Of a stretch of DNA of 64,000 bases, positions 62,385 through 64,000 are shown piece after piece (position 1 is the first letter of the stretch; the number at the start of each line of letters is the position of its first letter). This DNA is from Diadema setosum (Eukaryota > Echinodermata > Echinoidea > Diadematoida > Diadematidae): assembly GCA_033980235.1 (NCBI GenBank), contig CM067059.1, positions 25,457,922 through 25,521,921 of the forward strand. The letters are read 5' to 3'. The notes beneath the pieces are model-generated. The model had not been told where the DNA came from. It ran no database searches and saw only the letters and a program-made list of their open reading frames with translations. A program made the position numbers and the translations under genes.

Positions 62385-62461
62385 TTAACCCATTGAGGAT
62401 GAGTTCGGAGTATACTCGGGCAGGGGTCTATAGCAAAATCTGTCTGTCCTCAAAGGGTTAA
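62385..62461. mobile_element. Short TTAACCC hairpin element (77 bp)
   Basis: TTAACCCATTGAGGA at the left end and TCCTCAAAGGGTTAA at the right end are inverted repeats matching at 14 of 15 positions. The centre contains GAGTATACTC, itself a palindrome. TTAA at both extremities may be part of the ends or a target duplication. I recall similar TTAACCCTTTGAGGA units as common repeats in invertebrate genomes. Confidence 0.65.
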
Positions 62462-64000
62462 TAACAGTGAGAGTCAAATTAATGGTAAAAATATATATAT
62501 ATAAATACTAAATGACTAAGCAAAGATTGTCTATCATGGTAACATTTTTTCAAAATAAAAGTCAGGACTTCTTTCAGTGAATGTTAACATTCTCGGGGAA
62601 CACAGGAGCAAGTAGTATATGAGGATGTGGATGGTGGCATATGAATGGCCTATTTGCACATTTGTAGTACCGGTAGTACTAAAATTCATTGTTTGTACTT
62701 ATTAGCTAGTTATGGCAGGATTACTCAATCCTGTGCTGTACTGTGTGCAGAGTTGGTTCAGTTACATCTAATCAATTATTCAAAATAAACTTTCAGTTTT
62801 TTTTCAAAATGCATGATTGTGATCAATTACCATTTATATAATGGCTGAATTAATTCTTTGTTCATTTGCCATTGTATACCAAGTTAAATTTTCAGTTTCT
62901 AATGATATGTCTAGATTCCTTACAGAGCATTATTTAGGGGAAACATTCTGTGTGACTTAGCTCAATACATGTTGGATTGATGTATAAGTGAGGAAAAAAA
63001 AAATGAAGGAATACACATCCAAATTTGTATTTCCATGGAATGTACAATGAGGATAAATGTACAGCAGAGATGATATTAGCTTGCTTCGCCATTGTAGACT
63101 CTGTATTTCTGATGGTGTTGACCTACCTACTGGCCTTGGAGTAATTATTAGTACATCTGACTCGGAAAACAAATGCTGCTTATCTGATGCATACAACATG
63201 GAAGAGGCAGTTTTTGATAACAGGTATTTGCATTGAGATCAAGATATCTGATATCATTTCATATTGTGTGTATGCGTGTTTAAGTGGTGCCACTGCTATT
63301 AAGTTGAATAATACCCTGCAGTTATCCTAATGCAGGGGAATATGACTCTTCCATAACACCAATATGAAGGGGAGATGATATCTATCTGTAAAACCTGGGA
63401 ATTTAGTGCAGTTTTCTGAAACTGAATTAGGAATGACATTATGAAATTCTCACTGCTCTGTTTATTTGGATGAAATATCTCATACTTCTGTGGTTTTCAT
63501 CCACAAATTATATGTCATTAATATGAATTGTTCAAATGTGCAAAATATTAAAAAGTACAAGAAATGAGTTGTCTTTGTGATCCATATGCTTGCCTGAATA
63601 ATCCCTCTATAGTCTTCATCTCTCGAACACACCCCCTCCCCCCCCCCCCCCCCCCTTCAAAGAAAAAGAAGGAGAAACAGAATTAAGTTTGGGGGTTGTC
63701 CAGGGGCAGTGACTGCCATGTTAAGGTTAGTGTCAAGAGACTTCAAGGTGAAGAAAGTTTACCCAACGATTCTGGGATGTGTTTGCGAGCAAACCAGGCT
63801 TGTTCAGCAGCGGAAAGAGGGAGATGATCGAGGAAAGAAGATGTGTAGTGTTTGTTCATCATCTGCTATACGTTCCCTGAGAGGCAAAGGAAAAAAAAAA
63901 AAAACGAAACAAAAAAAACGCTTGTCAGGTTATCTGGATGTGAAAGACATTTGCAGAGTCACTACTTAATTGCCACCCCCTCACACACTATCTCTCTCCC

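Larger units (their letters stand above)
29485..64000 (+). other. Meis intron 6, start only (at least 34.5 kb)
   Basis: The donor GATCAG|GTAAGA is strong, and no downstream Meis exon could be recognised up to the window end. I looked for codons of the PSWNRDHDD linker and of the homeodomain motifs RGIFPK and WFINARRR. The region holds several MITEs, simple repeats, polypyrimidine and polypurine tracts and repeat-poor islands listed separately. A small divergent exon could still be hidden here. Confidence 0.7.

Overview
This window looks like a metazoan nuclear genome and holds the 5' half of one gene: a Meis/homothorax-class TALE homeobox gene on the + strand. Six coding exons can be read through consensus splice sites (8268-8282, 8540-8793, 9747-9888, 12482-12532, 14625-14675, 29308-29484). 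They join into an uninterrupted 690-nt, 230-codon reading frame covering the N-terminus and the whole Meis/PKNOX (PBC-interacting) domain. The homeodomain exons were not found, so they should lie beyond 64000, inside or after a sixth intron of at least 34.5 kb. The organism is probably a marine invertebrate deuterostome. I favour an echinoderm, from the protein's closeness to deuterostome Meis and from repeat families that I recall from echinoderm genomes (small TTAA-flanked elements opening AGGG or AGGT, and TTAACCC hairpin elements). The DNA is AT-rich with many C/G homopolymers and microsatellites. The species call is inference.

Layout. Positions 1-7600 are upstream DNA without a recognisable gene. 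They carry a tRNA-type SINE on the minus strand (about 3890-4085), a TTAA-flanked MITE (4438-4828) and simple repeats. Positions 7600-8267 are CpG-richer and probably contain the promoter and 5' UTR, with a PBX-MEIS-like site and a MEIS half-site. Introns 1-4 are short to moderate (0.26-2.6 kb). Intron 5 is 14.6 kb and holds two TTAA MITEs side by side, a TTAACCC hairpin element, a 3-copy minisatellite, microsatellites and two potential RNA hairpins. Intron 6 (29485 to the end) holds two elements flanked by TTA (47738-49149 and 60106-61235, PIF/Harbinger-like), one flanked by TA (49554-49987), a 357-bp near-perfect foldback (58145-58501), inverted GT/AC microsatellites, long pyrimidine and purine tracts, and several repeat-poor islands that could be enhancers.

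Meis proteins bind PBC partners (Pbx/extradenticle) through the two conserved helical regions encoded here and bind DNA through the homeodomain encoded downstream. No operon, CRISPR array or prokaryotic system is present. No second protein-coding gene was recognised; the remaining open frames are low-complexity or chance frames in non-coding DNA.
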